In this document: one piece after another, positions 18,259 to 26,904 of the stretch
How the letters are laid out: every line of letters begins with the position of its first letter
Position numbering within the stretch: the first letter of the stretch is position 1
Assembly: GCF_013410105.1 (NCBI RefSeq)
Contig: NZ_JACCCJ010000001.1
Location: 248,001-312,000, forward strand
From: Sphingopyxis sp. JAI108
GTDB taxonomy: Bacteria; Pseudomonadota; Alphaproteobacteria; Sphingomonadales; Sphingomonadaceae
Direction: 5' to 3'
Length of the DNA stretch: 64,000 nucleotides
The notes under the pieces: generated by a model
The model's input: only the letters and a program-made list of their open reading frames with translations
Databases searched by the model: none
Told to the model about the DNA's origin: nothing
Translations under genes and position numbers: made by a program

Positions 18259-21182
18259 GCGGCTTTCGTCTGGGTCATTCCGGCCGCGTCGACCGCGGCC
18301 AGCCGATTTCCTTCACTTGGGCCGGCAAGCGGCTTCAGGGCTTTGCGGGCGAGACGCTCGCAGCCGCGCTTCTCGGTAATGGCGTCTCGATCGTCGGACG
18401 GAGTTTCAAATACCACCGCCCACGCGGTCTGATCGCCGCCGGTCTCGAGGAACCGAATGCGATCGTTCAGCTGGAAGCGGGGGCGGAGACGGTGCCGAAC
18501 GTGAAGGCGACCCAGGTCGAGCTGTACGAGGGGCTTGTCGCCAATCCGGTGAACGCAAGGCCAAGTGCCGATTTCGATCTGATGGCGGTGACCGGGCTGT
18601 TCAAGCGCTTCATCCCCGCTGCCTTCTATTACAAGACGTTCATGTGGCCGAACTGGCATCTGTTCGAGTCGTCGATCCGGAACGCGGCCGGTCTTGGCGC
18701 GGCGCCTCGGCGGGCCGACCCCGACACTTATGAACACCGCTATGCGCATTGCGATCTGCTGGTCGTCGGATCGGGCGCGGCCGGTCTGGCCGCCGCCGCT
18801 GCTGCGGCAACGGATGGTGAGCAGGTGCTGCTCGTCGAAGCTGACGCCGAACTGGGGGGCGGTCTCCTCGCGGAGACCCGAAAGCCAGAAGGACTGGAAC
18901 CCCTTGCCTGGCGCGATGCGATGCTGGTCTCGCTAAGGGGTTCGCCAAATGTGACGATCATGAACCGGACGATGGCGTTCGGCTTTTATGATCATGAACT
19001 CGTCGGGCTTTGCGAGCGCGTCACCGATCATCTTCCGCCTGGCGGTCGGCGTGGGCCGCGCCAGCGGCTTTGGAAAGTCCGTGCCAAGCGGGTCATTCTT
19101 GCAACCGGCGCTTTCGAGCGGCCGATAGCCTTCGCCGGCAACGATCTGCCCGGGGTCATGCTGGCATCGGCAGCGCAGACCTACGCCCTGCGCTATGGAA
19201 CGGCGCCGGGGGCCCGCGTCGTCGTCGCGACGAACAACGACAGTGCTTACCAGGCCGCGTTCGCGTTGCACGACGCCGGGGTCGAGATCGCCGCAATCGT
19301 CGATTCCCGTACCGCTCCGGGAGAAGTCGCGACCGAAGCTACGCGGCGCGGAATCGCAACGCTGATGGAAGCGGCGCCGGTGAAGGCAAAGGGCAGGCGG
19401 CGCGTGAGGGCGCTGGTTGCCGGGCGCGTCGGTGACGGCGCTCCCCTCAAGGCGATCGCATGCGATACAGTCCTGATGTCCAATGGCTGGAATCCGGCCG
19501 TGCACCTCCATTCCCAGTCAGGCGGCTCGCTCACTTTCGATCCCGCGCTTCAGGCGTTCCTGCCCGGCAGATCAGCGCAGCGATCGGTGAATGTCGGCGC
19601 CGCGGCCGGGCAGTTCGATCTCGACGCCGCCATTTCGAGCGGACGCGCGGCGGGGCAGGGCGACGAGATTCGGCCGCCGCGTCCGGTCCCGGTCGGGCCG
19701 ACACTTCATTTCGCCGATGGCGACGGGCGCGCGGGGTCCGCGTGGGTCGATTTTCAGAACGATGTCACCGCGGGCGACGTCCAACTCGCCGCGCGCGAGA
19801 ATTTCCGTTCGGTCGAGCATCTGAAGCGTTACACGACGCTCGGCATGGCGTCCGACCAAGGCAAGACGTCGAATGTCACCGGCATCCATCTCCTGTCGAA
19901 CCTGCTTGGCAAGCCCCCGGAGGCGATTGGCACGACCAAGTTCCGTCCGCCCTTCGATCCGGTCTCGATCGGCGGCTTCGCAGGGCCAGCGGTCGGCGAA
20001 AATCTGATGCCGATGGCGCATGCCGCAGCGCATGCGTCGGCGCTGGCCGCGGACGGCAAGATGGAAAATTACGGCTCATGGCTGCGCGCTGCCTATTTCC
20101 CGCGCGCGGGTGAAGATGAGCATGCCGCCATCGCGCGTGAAGTCCTTGCAGTTCGAGCTCAAGTCGGACTGTTCGATGCTTCGCCGCTCGGCAAAATCGA
20201 GGTGAAGGGGCCAGACGCCGCCGAATTCCTCCAGCGCGTCTATGTGAACGGGGTCCGCAACCTGAAGGTCGGGCGCTGCCGCTATGGGTTGATGCTGAGC
20301 GAGCATGGCATCGTCTATGACGACGGCGTTTTCGCGAAGATCGCCGAGGATCATTATCTTGTTGGCACCACAAGCGGCCATGCGGCGGCCATTGCCGACA
20401 TATTGGAGGAATGGCTCCAGTGCGAATGGACCGACCTTAAGGTCCTCGTCGAGAATGTGACCACCGCCTGGGCCGTGATCAACGTTGCGGGACCAAAGGC
20501 GCGCGAGGTAATGGACGGCGTCGGCACGAATATCGACCTGTCGCGGAAGGCCTTCCCGCACATGACCTATCGAGAGGGGCTCGTCGGCGGCGTTCGGGCG
20601 CGCATCCAGCGCGTCAGCTTTTCGGGCGAGCTTTCCTATGAAGTTTCCGTGCCATGGGGTTTCGGTCGCGCATTGTGGGACGCCATGATGAGTGTCGGTG
20701 CGCAGCACGGCATTACCCCTTTCGGCGTCGAGGCGCTGATGGCACTTCGTATCGAGAAGGGCTTTCTTCATGTCGGCTCGGACACCGATGGAACGACCAT
20801 GCCGCAAGATGTCGGCTTCGGCGCGGTGGTGACGAAAAAGCCGGATGATTTCATCGGCCGCCGCTCGACGATGACGCCCGAGGGTCTGCGCGCGGACCGG
20901 CGGCAATTCGTCGGACTTGAAACGCTGGATTCGGGCGGCGCGTTCGAAATCGGCGCCCATGTCCTTGCCGAGGATGTAACGGCTCCGGGGCGGACGCAGG
21001 GGTGGGTAACATCGTCGATCCACTCGCCAACGCTCGGGCGTCCGATCGCCATGGCGCTCGTCGAGCGCGGCACCATGCGTTTTGGCGAGACGGTACAGGT
21101 TTGGAACATTGGCAAAGGCCGGCCCGCGCGCATCGTCGATCCGCGCTTCTATGATCCTGAAGGAGAACGGCTCGATGGCTGA
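18255..21182 (+). CDS. soxA: sarcosine oxidase, alpha subunit
   Basis: 975 residues, full length for SoxA. The N-terminus (about 1-110) is the ferredoxin-like fold with GFAGETLAAALLGNGVSIVGR and FKYHRPRG. A NAD/FAD domain follows with LLVVGSGAAGLAAAAAAA near residue 170 and GAFERPIAFAGNDLPGVMLA. The C-terminal third, from about residue 600, is a GcvT-like aminomethyl domain (VGLFDASPLGKIEVKGPDAAEF) that binds tetrahydrofolate and captures the methyl carbon as methylene-THF. This is what channels N-methyl carbon into folate. It starts at an ATGA overlap with soxD and overlaps the soxG start by eight bases. Confidence 0.96.
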   Translation: MSGFRLGHSGRVDRGQPISFTWAGKRLQGFAGETLAAALLGNGVSIVGRSFKYHRPRGLIAAGLEEPNAIVQLEAGAETVPNVKATQVELYEGLVANPVNARPSADFDLMAVTGLFKRFIPAAFYYKTFMWPNWHLFESSIRNAAGLGAAPRRADPDTYEHRYAHCDLLVVGSGAAGLAAAAAAATDGEQVLLVEADAELGGGLLAETRKPEGLEPLAWRDAMLVSLRGSPNVTIMNRTMAFGFYDHELVGLCERVTDHLPPGGRRGPRQRLWKVRAKRVILATGAFERPIAFAGNDLPGVMLASAAQTYALRYGTAPGARVVVATNNDSAYQAAFALHDAGVEIAAIVDSRTAPGEVATEATRRGIATLMEAAPVKAKGRRRVRALVAGRVGDGAPLKAIACDTVLMSNGWNPAVHLHSQSGGSLTFDPALQAFLPGRSAQRSVNVGAAAGQFDLDAAISSGRAAGQGDEIRPPRPVPVGPTLHFADGDGRAGSAWVDFQNDVTAGDVQLAARENFRSVEHLKRYTTLGMASDQGKTSNVTGIHLLSNLLGKPPEAIGTTKFRPPFDPVSIGGFAGPAVGENLMPMAHAAAHASALAADGKMENYGSWLRAAYFPRAGEDEHAAIAREVLAVRAQVGLFDASPLGKIEVKGPDAAEFLQRVYVNGVRNLKVGRCRYGLMLSEHGIVYDDGVFAKIAEDHYLVGTTSGHAAAIADILEEWLQCEWTDLKVLVENVTTAWAVINVAGPKAREVMDGVGTNIDLSRKAFPHMTYREGLVGGVRARIQRVSFSGELSYEVSVPWGFGRALWDAMMSVGAQHGITPFGVEALMALRIEKGFLHVGSDTDGTTMPQDVGFGAVVTKKPDDFIGRRSTMTPEGLRADRRQFVGLETLDSGGAFEIGAHVLAEDVTAPGRTQGWVTSSIHSPTLGRPIAMALVERGTMRFGETVQVWNIGKGRPARIVDPRFYDPEGERLDG

Positions 21183-21753
21183 TTCAGCTGGTCATTTGCT
21201 CGCGCGCGACGCCGCACCGAAATTCGAGGCGGAAGGAGGCGGCGTCCGTGCCGTGGCCGAAGTCGGCCTCGGCATTGCGAAGCTCCGGATCAACGCGAAG
21301 CATCCCGATGCTTGGTTCGTGACGGCGCTTGGGGTCGCGCCGCCGTCGCCGCTCGAGGAAATCGAAATCGCGCCGGTCGCCTGCTCCTGGCTGGCGCCGG
21401 GCGAATGGCTGATGACCGGGCCCGAAGCCGCGGTTGAACTCATACGGCGCCGCTGCGCCGACATGGCGGGCGCCAACGGACTGATGACCGATCTCACCCA
21501 CGGGCGTGTCATATTCGAGGTCAGCGGCCGTGCGGCGCGCTCGGTGCTTTCGGCGCACTGTCCGCTCGACCTTGGTTCCTATGCGATGCCGGTCGGCACC
21601 GCCCGCCGCTCCGTGTTTTCCTCAACCACCGTTTTCATCAGCCGCCGGCCCGACCGCGATGGCGAGCCCGCCTACCGGTTGATCTTTGATCAATCGATGG
21701 CCGGCTACGCCGAGCGGATGCTCGGCGCAACCATTTCGGGAGTGATGGCGTGA
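21175..21753 (+). CDS. soxG: sarcosine oxidase, gamma subunit
   Basis: 192 residues from the ATG at 21175 (MADSAGHLL) with AAGGAG nine bases upstream. The start lies inside the end of soxA. The sequence has the weakly conserved GcvT-like fold of the gamma subunit, including WLAPGEWLMTGPE, THGRVIFEVSG and LSAHCPLDLGSYAMPVGTARRS. It completes the SoxBDAG tetramer. The stop overlaps the purU GTG start by a GTGA. Its order and size match other sox operons, so the call is secure although the sequence itself is less conserved. Confidence 0.93.
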   Translation: MADSAGHLLARDAAPKFEAEGGGVRAVAEVGLGIAKLRINAKHPDAWFVTALGVAPPSPLEEIEIAPVACSWLAPGEWLMTGPEAAVELIRRRCADMAGANGLMTDLTHGRVIFEVSGRAARSVLSAHCPLDLGSYAMPVGTARRSVFSSTTVFISRRPDRDGEPAYRLIFDQSMAGYAERMLGATISGVMA

Positions 21754-22592
21754 CAACGTCCAACCTGGTTCTGAAATTCCGTGCACCGGACAAGCCGGGG
21801 ATCATGGCGGCCGTCGCGCCGACATTGCTCGCTCATGGCTGCGACATTCGCGAGGCCGAGGTCTATGGCGACACGGACACCGGCCATTTCTTCCTGCGCA
21901 TGGCGCTGACCAGTCCAATCGCCCGCGACGACCTTGCGGCGGTGGTCGAGCCTGTCGCGACCGGGCTCGCGCTCCAATGGGAATTGCACGACCTCGCGCG
22001 CCGCACGCCGGTTCTGCTGGCGGTCTCCAAATTCGGTCATTGCCTGGTCGACATCATCCACAAAAAGGAGATCGGGCAGCTGCCGATCGACATCGTTGGT
22101 GTGGTCTCGAACCATGAAACGATGCGCAAGACCGCCGAATGGCATGGCCTTGCCTACCATCATCTGCCGATGAGCGATGGCAAGGAGCTGCAGGAAGCGC
22201 GCTTCCTGTCGATCATCGCCGAAAGCGGCGCCGAGCTCACCGTGCTCGCGCGCTACATGCAGATCCTGTCGGACGGCTTCTCGGAAGCGCTCGCCGGACG
22301 CTGCATCAATATCCACCACAGCTTCCTGCCGAGCTTCAAGGGCGCCAAACCCTATCATCAGGCGCACACACGCGGCGTCAAGATCATCGGCGCGACCGCG
22401 CATTTCGTGACCGCTGACCTCGATGAGGGACCGATCATCGAACAGGATGTGCGCCGCGTCAGTCACCGGACGACAGCGGATGAAATGGTCGCGATCGGCC
22501 GCGAGATCGAGGCATCGGTGCTGTCGCGCGCGGTGCGCTGGTACGCCGAGCACCGCATTTTCGAGAATGGCAGCAAGACTGTCGTGCTCTGA
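21750..22592 (+). CDS. purU: formyltetrahydrofolate deformylase
   Basis: 280 residues from a GTG start that overlaps soxG. The N-terminal ACT domain (LVLKFRAPDKPGIMAAVAPTLL) and the C-terminal formyl-transferase-like hydrolase domain are both complete: VSNHETMRKTAEWHG, INIHHSFLPSFKGAKPYHQA and VKIIGATAHFVTADLDEGPIIEQD. The His in NIHHSF and the Asp in TADLDEGP are the usual catalytic pair. PurU hydrolyses 10-formyl-THF to formate and THF, regenerating the folate needed by sarcosine oxidase. Its place in the sox operon, with folD divergent next door, gives a complete route from N-methyl carbon to formate. Confidence 0.96.
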   Translation: MTTSNLVLKFRAPDKPGIMAAVAPTLLAHGCDIREAEVYGDTDTGHFFLRMALTSPIARDDLAAVVEPVATGLALQWELHDLARRTPVLLAVSKFGHCLVDIIHKKEIGQLPIDIVGVVSNHETMRKTAEWHGLAYHHLPMSDGKELQEARFLSIIAESGAELTVLARYMQILSDGFSEALAGRCINIHHSFLPSFKGAKPYHQAHTRGVKIIGATAHFVTADLDEGPIIEQDVRRVSHRTTADEMVAIGREIEASVLSRAVRWYAEHRIFENGSKTVVL

Positions 22593-22621
22593 AGCCGATA
22601 CCCGGCATCAAGGAGAGGCTC

Positions 22622-24349
22622 ATGGCCAACCGTTCGAACTATATCGTGAACCCGGGACCGAAGGAGCCGGTAACGGGGCTGAAGGCAGCGGTGACGTCCG
22701 ACAGCGCCATCGTCACCGAGACAATGGTGAATATTCTCGCGGGCGGCGGGAACGCCGCCGACGCGGTGATCGCGGGTGCGATGGTGCAGGCGGCGGTCGA
22801 ACCCTTCATGACCAATCATGCCGGCCTCGTCACGATGCTCTATTATGAAGCGAAGACCGGCAAGGTTCACCAGCTCGACAGCCTCGGCGGTCACCCCTCG
22901 GGCCTGCCCCCGTTCCGGCCGGTGCCTCCCGGCATGGGGCCTTATGCTCATATGCCCCCGTCCGCGATCATCCCGGGCTTCATGCCGGGGCTCAAGGCGA
23001 TTCACGCGCAGTTCGCGACGAAGGATTGGGCCGAGCTCTGCGCCGACGGCATACGCTGGGCCGAGACCGGGCATGAGGTGTCGACCTTCGAATATGGGAT
23101 GAATGTCTTTGGCGAGAAATTTATCACCTACTTCCCCGAGGGACGTGATTTCTATCAGCCGGCAGGTTATTTCCCGAACGTTGGAGATATCTTCACGCCG
23201 CCGGGCATGGCCAGCACCCTTCGCGGCGTCCGCGACCACGGTCCCGACTATATGATTACCGGCCCATGGGCCGAAAAATTCGTCGCCAAGGGTAACGAAC
23301 TCGGCTGGGAGGTAACGCTCGGCCATATGACGGAGACGCCCCCGCGCTGGGTCGAGCCGCTGCGCTTCAAGTACCACGAATTTGAAATTATCTTCCTCGG
23401 CCCGCCGCAGGCCCAGGGATTCTTTTCGAGCGTGGCGCTGGGCGTGCTCAAGCATCTGGGAATCCGGGACATGGCGCCTGGATCGGCCGAGCATATCTGG
23501 GCGATGGGTCATGCGCTGCGTCAGGGACAGCGGCATTGGGAATATGCTCGCGACGACCATGTTTATGACGTGCCGCGCGCCGAGGTGCTCGATGATGATT
23601 ATCACAAGCATCTCGCGAAGCTGATCCGCGGATCGCGGCCAAAAGTCGATATGTCAGGACATATCCGGCTTTCGGGCGATGGCCCGAATGCCGACGGCGG
23701 GCGTCCTGCATTCGCTGGCCCCGCCGGCAAGCCCCGCCTCGTCGAACATTTTGACCGGCAACCGAGTGGCAGCTGCGAGATCGCCGTCGTCGATTCCGAG
23801 GGTAATTGGTGCCAGTTCATGGATACCCTGCAAGGCTCGGGCATTCCGGGTCAAGTTGTGGGCGGAATCCCGATGGTAGGCAGCCACGCCACTTTCGGTG
23901 CGCTCCAAAGCTCGATGGATGCGCTGCTCGTCGAAGGCGCCAAGGCGCGATGCATCATCGGTAACACGCTCGTGCTGAAGGATGGCAAGCCTGTCTTCTC
24001 GGCGGGTTCGCCAGGGAATATTCACTGCACGCTGCCGCAGGTCCTGGCCTATCTGCTCGACTTCAAACTCGACCCCTATGCCGCGATTGATGCGCCGCGC
24101 ATGATGCCGATGAGTGAGGGGCAGATGATCGCGGTCGAAGACCGGCTCGACAAAGGGGTGGTCGAGGATCTGAACAAGCTTGGCGTCCGCGTCGGAGCGC
24201 TGCCCGGCTATGATTATCACATGGGCAGCTTCTCGGTCATCGCGCGCGAAACGTCGGACACGCTGACCGCGCTCGCCGATCCGCGCCGCTGCGCGGTTGC
24301 GGACGGTTTCAACGAACATGGCGATGTCTTCGGCCGAACTTCGGATTGA
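22622..24349 (+). CDS. gamma-glutamyltransferase-like Ntn hydrolase, atypical
   Basis: 575 residues with no signal peptide, so probably cytoplasmic, unlike the usual periplasmic GGT. N-terminal GGT features are present (AILAGGGNAADAVIAGA region, then FMTNHAGLVT and PPSAIIPGFMPGLKAIH). At the self-cleavage site the family has a Thr followed by Thr-His-x-Ser-Val-Val-Asp; here it reads PSGSCEIAVVD, with S382 or S384 as possible nucleophiles. GIPGQVVGGIPM replaces the usual glycine-rich loop. It could be a Ser-nucleophile amidase or acylase acting on gamma-glutamyl or related compounds. Start is supported by AAGGAGAGGCTC ahead of the ATG. The stop overlaps the next start. Confidence 0.82.
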   Translation: MANRSNYIVNPGPKEPVTGLKAAVTSDSAIVTETMVNILAGGGNAADAVIAGAMVQAAVEPFMTNHAGLVTMLYYEAKTGKVHQLDSLGGHPSGLPPFRPVPPGMGPYAHMPPSAIIPGFMPGLKAIHAQFATKDWAELCADGIRWAETGHEVSTFEYGMNVFGEKFITYFPEGRDFYQPAGYFPNVGDIFTPPGMASTLRGVRDHGPDYMITGPWAEKFVAKGNELGWEVTLGHMTETPPRWVEPLRFKYHEFEIIFLGPPQAQGFFSSVALGVLKHLGIRDMAPGSAEHIWAMGHALRQGQRHWEYARDDHVYDVPRAEVLDDDYHKHLAKLIRGSRPKVDMSGHIRLSGDGPNADGGRPAFAGPAGKPRLVEHFDRQPSGSCEIAVVDSEGNWCQFMDTLQGSGIPGQVVGGIPMVGSHATFGALQSSMDALLVEGAKARCIIGNTLVLKDGKPVFSAGSPGNIHCTLPQVLAYLLDFKLDPYAAIDAPRMMPMSEGQMIAVEDRLDKGVVEDLNKLGVRVGALPGYDYHMGSFSVIARETSDTLTALADPRRCAVADGFNEHGDVFGRTSD

Positions 24350-25899
24350 TCGTGGGCCGCGCCGCTTCCGTACCGGTTAGAGCCGGACCCCCTGCCGGTA
24401 TCGGCGAAAGGGTCGAAGCGCTGCGCAATACATTTGGAGCGCCCGGCGTATCGATCGCGATCGTCGAGGACGGCAAGACGACGCTGTCGCGCGGCTGGGG
24501 CGTACGCAAGCTCGGCGACCCCGCACCGATCGATGCGCAGACCATCTTCCAGACCGGGTCGACCGGCAAGGCGATGACCGCCGCGGCGCTCGCGGTGCTC
24601 GTCGACGAAGGCGAAATCGGCTGGGATGACCCCGTCATCGAGCATATGCCCTGGTTCCGCATGCATGATCCGTGGGTCACGCGCGAAATTACGATCCGCG
24701 ACCTGCTTGTCCACAGAAGCGGGCTGGGGACGGGGCAGGGCGACCTGTTGTTCATTCCGCGTAGCCAGCTGACGCGCAAGCAGACCGTCGAGCGCGTCGC
24801 TCACCTTAGACCGAAGACGAGTTTTCGCTCGGCCTATGCCTATGACAATATCCTTTACGCTGTCGCGGGGCAGCTGATCGAAGAAGTTTCTGGCCAGACA
24901 TGGGAGGAATTCATCCGCGCGCGCGTGTTGCGCGCGGGCGGCATGAATAATGCGGCGAGCGACGACGAGGAACGCTTCCGTATCGCGAACCGAAGCTGGC
25001 CGCACGCGCGCGTGTCGGGTGCGCTGCGCGGCCTCGGTCCGCAACAGCTGCTCGATGAACGCGACGCGTTCGGACGGAATATTGCGCCCGCGGGCGGTCT
25101 CGCGCTCAGCGCCGACGACATGGCGGCCTGGCTCAAGATCCAGCTCGCGCACGGTGCGCTGCCGGGCGGCGGGCGTTTGTTCAGCGAGGAGCAGGCGAAG
25201 CAGATGTGGACGCCGGTCATGCCGATGCCCATCGCGCCGCTGCCCGAGGCGCTGAAACCCGCGCAGCCGACGCAGCAGGCTTATGCGCTTGGCTGGCAGG
25301 TGCAGGACTATCGCGGTCACCGCATCATCCAACACGGCGGCGGCGTTTTCGGATCGATCGCCCGCGTCGTGTTGATCCCCGGCGGGAATGTCGGCTTTGC
25401 GATCATGATGAACAGCGAGGACAGCGGGCTGCTCCTGGGCCTGACCCACGAGTTGCTCGACCATTATCTGGATCAGCCTGATTTCGATTGGGCGACCAAA
25501 TGGGAGGATTGGTACCAGGCGCGGCTCGCCGGCGGCGTGGAATCCCTAAGGCAGGCGAAGGCTTCGCCGGCAAAGGTCGGTCCGTCGCTGAATCCCGTCG
25601 GCTATGCCGGGCGCTATCGGGACCCGTGGTACGGCGATGTGGTGATAGCCGAGGGCGCGAAGGGACTGACGATCGACTTCACCTCGACCCCGCGCATGGC
25701 CGGACGGCTCAAGCATTGGCATTATGACAGCTTCGTCACCGAATTCGACGATCCGGCGATCGAGCCCGCTCATGTCAGCTTCGCGCTCGACGCCGATGGC
25801 GCAGTCGCCGGCGCGACGATGAAGGCCGTGAGCCCGATCGCCGACTTCAGCTGGGATTATCAGGACCTCGATTTGAAGCCCGTGAAGGACAAGAGCTGA
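24346..25899 (+). CDS. beta-lactamase-fold serine hydrolase with C-terminal extension
   Basis: About 517 residues from a TTG overlapping the previous stop; a GTG two codons later is an equal choice. FQTGSTGKAMTAAAL carries the SxxK pair, YAYDNILYAVAGQ the YxN motif, and HGGGVFGSIARVVL the third motif region. From about residue 400 a C-terminal domain (GYAGRYRDPWYGDVVI) matches the DUF3471-type beta-barrel often fused to these hydrolases. No signal peptide. Last gene of the sox operon, 35 bases before a stem-loop. It probably releases a sarcosine- or amino-acid-containing substrate by amide cleavage, but this is inferred from position. It is a distant relative of the hydrolase at 4.4-6.0 kb. 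Confidence 0.88.
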   Translation: MIVGRAASVPVRAGPPAGIGERVEALRNTFGAPGVSIAIVEDGKTTLSRGWGVRKLGDPAPIDAQTIFQTGSTGKAMTAAALAVLVDEGEIGWDDPVIEHMPWFRMHDPWVTREITIRDLLVHRSGLGTGQGDLLFIPRSQLTRKQTVERVAHLRPKTSFRSAYAYDNILYAVAGQLIEEVSGQTWEEFIRARVLRAGGMNNAASDDEERFRIANRSWPHARVSGALRGLGPQQLLDERDAFGRNIAPAGGLALSADDMAAWLKIQLAHGALPGGGRLFSEEQAKQMWTPVMPMPIAPLPEALKPAQPTQQAYALGWQVQDYRGHRIIQHGGGVFGSIARVVLIPGGNVGFAIMMNSEDSGLLLGLTHELLDHYLDQPDFDWATKWEDWYQARLAGGVESLRQAKASPAKVGPSLNPVGYAGRYRDPWYGDVVIAEGAKGLTIDFTSTPRMAGRLKHWHYDSFVTEFDDPAIEPAHVSFALDADGAVAGATMKAVSPIADFSWDYQDLDLKPVKDKS

Positions 25900-25933
25900 C
25901 GGGTGGCGGCTGAGCGGCGGGACTGATTCTGGC

Positions 25934-25967
25934 GGTGGCCGCGCGATTTGCTCCATTGCGCGCCACC
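25934..25967 (+). terminator. stem-loop at the end of the sox operon
   Basis: GGTGGC-c-GCGC pairs with GCGCGCCACC, one bulged base, around an AT-richer loop. It lies between the convergent serine hydrolase and tetR genes and may serve both. There is no clear T-run. Confidence 0.5.
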
Positions 25968-25972
25968 TGAGA

Positions 25973-26590
25973 TCAGGCCGCGCGGACCTTGTTAATTTTG
26001 CGCGCGCTGGCACGCGCCGCAGCGACCGCCTCCTCGCCGCACAATATGTCGAGATATAATTGCGCGTTTTTCCGTCGCTCGGGAATGCTCTCGCTTACCC
26101 CGATCGCGTAATAGCCGATCTGGTGATAATAGAAGACGCGCGCCCGGATCGCCGCGTGCTCGCTATCATATCCAATCGCTTCGAAGAATTTTTTCATGGT
26201 GTCGAGCCGTTCGCGGTCTGAGCGCTCGACGGCCCATTCAGCGCGCTTATCGGCACGCGCCCATTCGCGGACCGCAAGATCGAAATGATAGTCATAACCA
26301 TCGGATTCGATAAGGCGAGCGATCACACGGTCGAACCAGTCGATGGCTTCCGCGGGCTTGTTCGGCGGCGCCTCCTCGGGCAGGAAGCGGCAACTTTCCT
26401 CCCAATGGCGGATGACCTGGTCGAAGAACTCGTCGCGATCCTTGAAATGATGATAGAAGCCGCCGCGCGTCACGCCGAGGCGGTTGGCGAGGCGGTCGAC
26501 TTTCAGTCCTGCGATTCCCTCGGCGACAAGTGTCCGGCGCGCGGCCTCGATCCAGTCCTGGACAGTATTTTTCGGGGTGCGTCCTACCAT
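25973..26590 (-). CDS. TetR/AcrR family regulator (TetR2)
   Basis: 205 residues. The N-terminal domain is canonical: WIEAARRTLVAEGIAGLKVDRLANRLGVTRGGFYHHF with the recognition helix ending Tyr-His-His-Phe. The C-terminal region carries YDYHFDLAVREWARAD and FYYHQIGYYAIGV, aromatic-rich helices found in a sphingomonad and mycobacterial TetR group with unknown ligands. It lies between the sox operon and the second S9 peptidase, divergent from the latter. A near-perfect palindrome 89 bases upstream of its start resembles a sequence just before soxB, so it may control both operons and itself. Confidence 0.92.
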   Translation of the reverse strand: MVGRTPKNTVQDWIEAARRTLVAEGIAGLKVDRLANRLGVTRGGFYHHFKDRDEFFDQVIRHWEESCRFLPEEAPPNKPAEAIDWFDRVIARLIESDGYDYHFDLAVREWARADKRAEWAVERSDRERLDTMKKFFEAIGYDSEHAAIRARVFYYHQIGYYAIGVSESIPERRKNAQLYLDILCGEEAVAAARASARKINKVRAA

Positions 26591-26678
26591 ATCTCTTTGG
26601 ATTCCTGCTTTTGCTGCGCGAGCGCGGAAGCTCGCTGCAGGCGCTCATGTCACATTTTCACCAAGATACAAATCTGGC

Positions 26679-26692
26679 ATGCATCCATGCAT
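26679..26692. promoter_or_regulatory. palindromic candidate operator between tetR2 and the S9 gene
   Basis: ATGCATCCATGCAT: two ATGCAT half-sites two bases apart. The region 26664-26692 also contains ATACAAATCTGGCATGC. It lies in the divergent promoter between the TetR2 gene and the S9 peptidase gene. A related site is at 16634-16647, and a weaker one (ACATCTGCATCTAA) ends at 26780. Confidence 0.5.
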
Positions 26693-26904
26693 ATTGTAAG
26701 CGCGCTTTGTTGGCGATGCTGGGGGCTAGCCAACCAGCGATTTTCCGCGCACTGAGTTTTAAGTGCACATCTGCATCTAATAGAATTCCTCAGATTACCG
26801 AGATGCCGCTTTTGAAATGGCGATTTCACAGCCGCAGATGTCCGAATATCGCACGGGATGTATAACATACAATTCTGCATTGAATATGATGAGGTCGCGA
26901 GATA

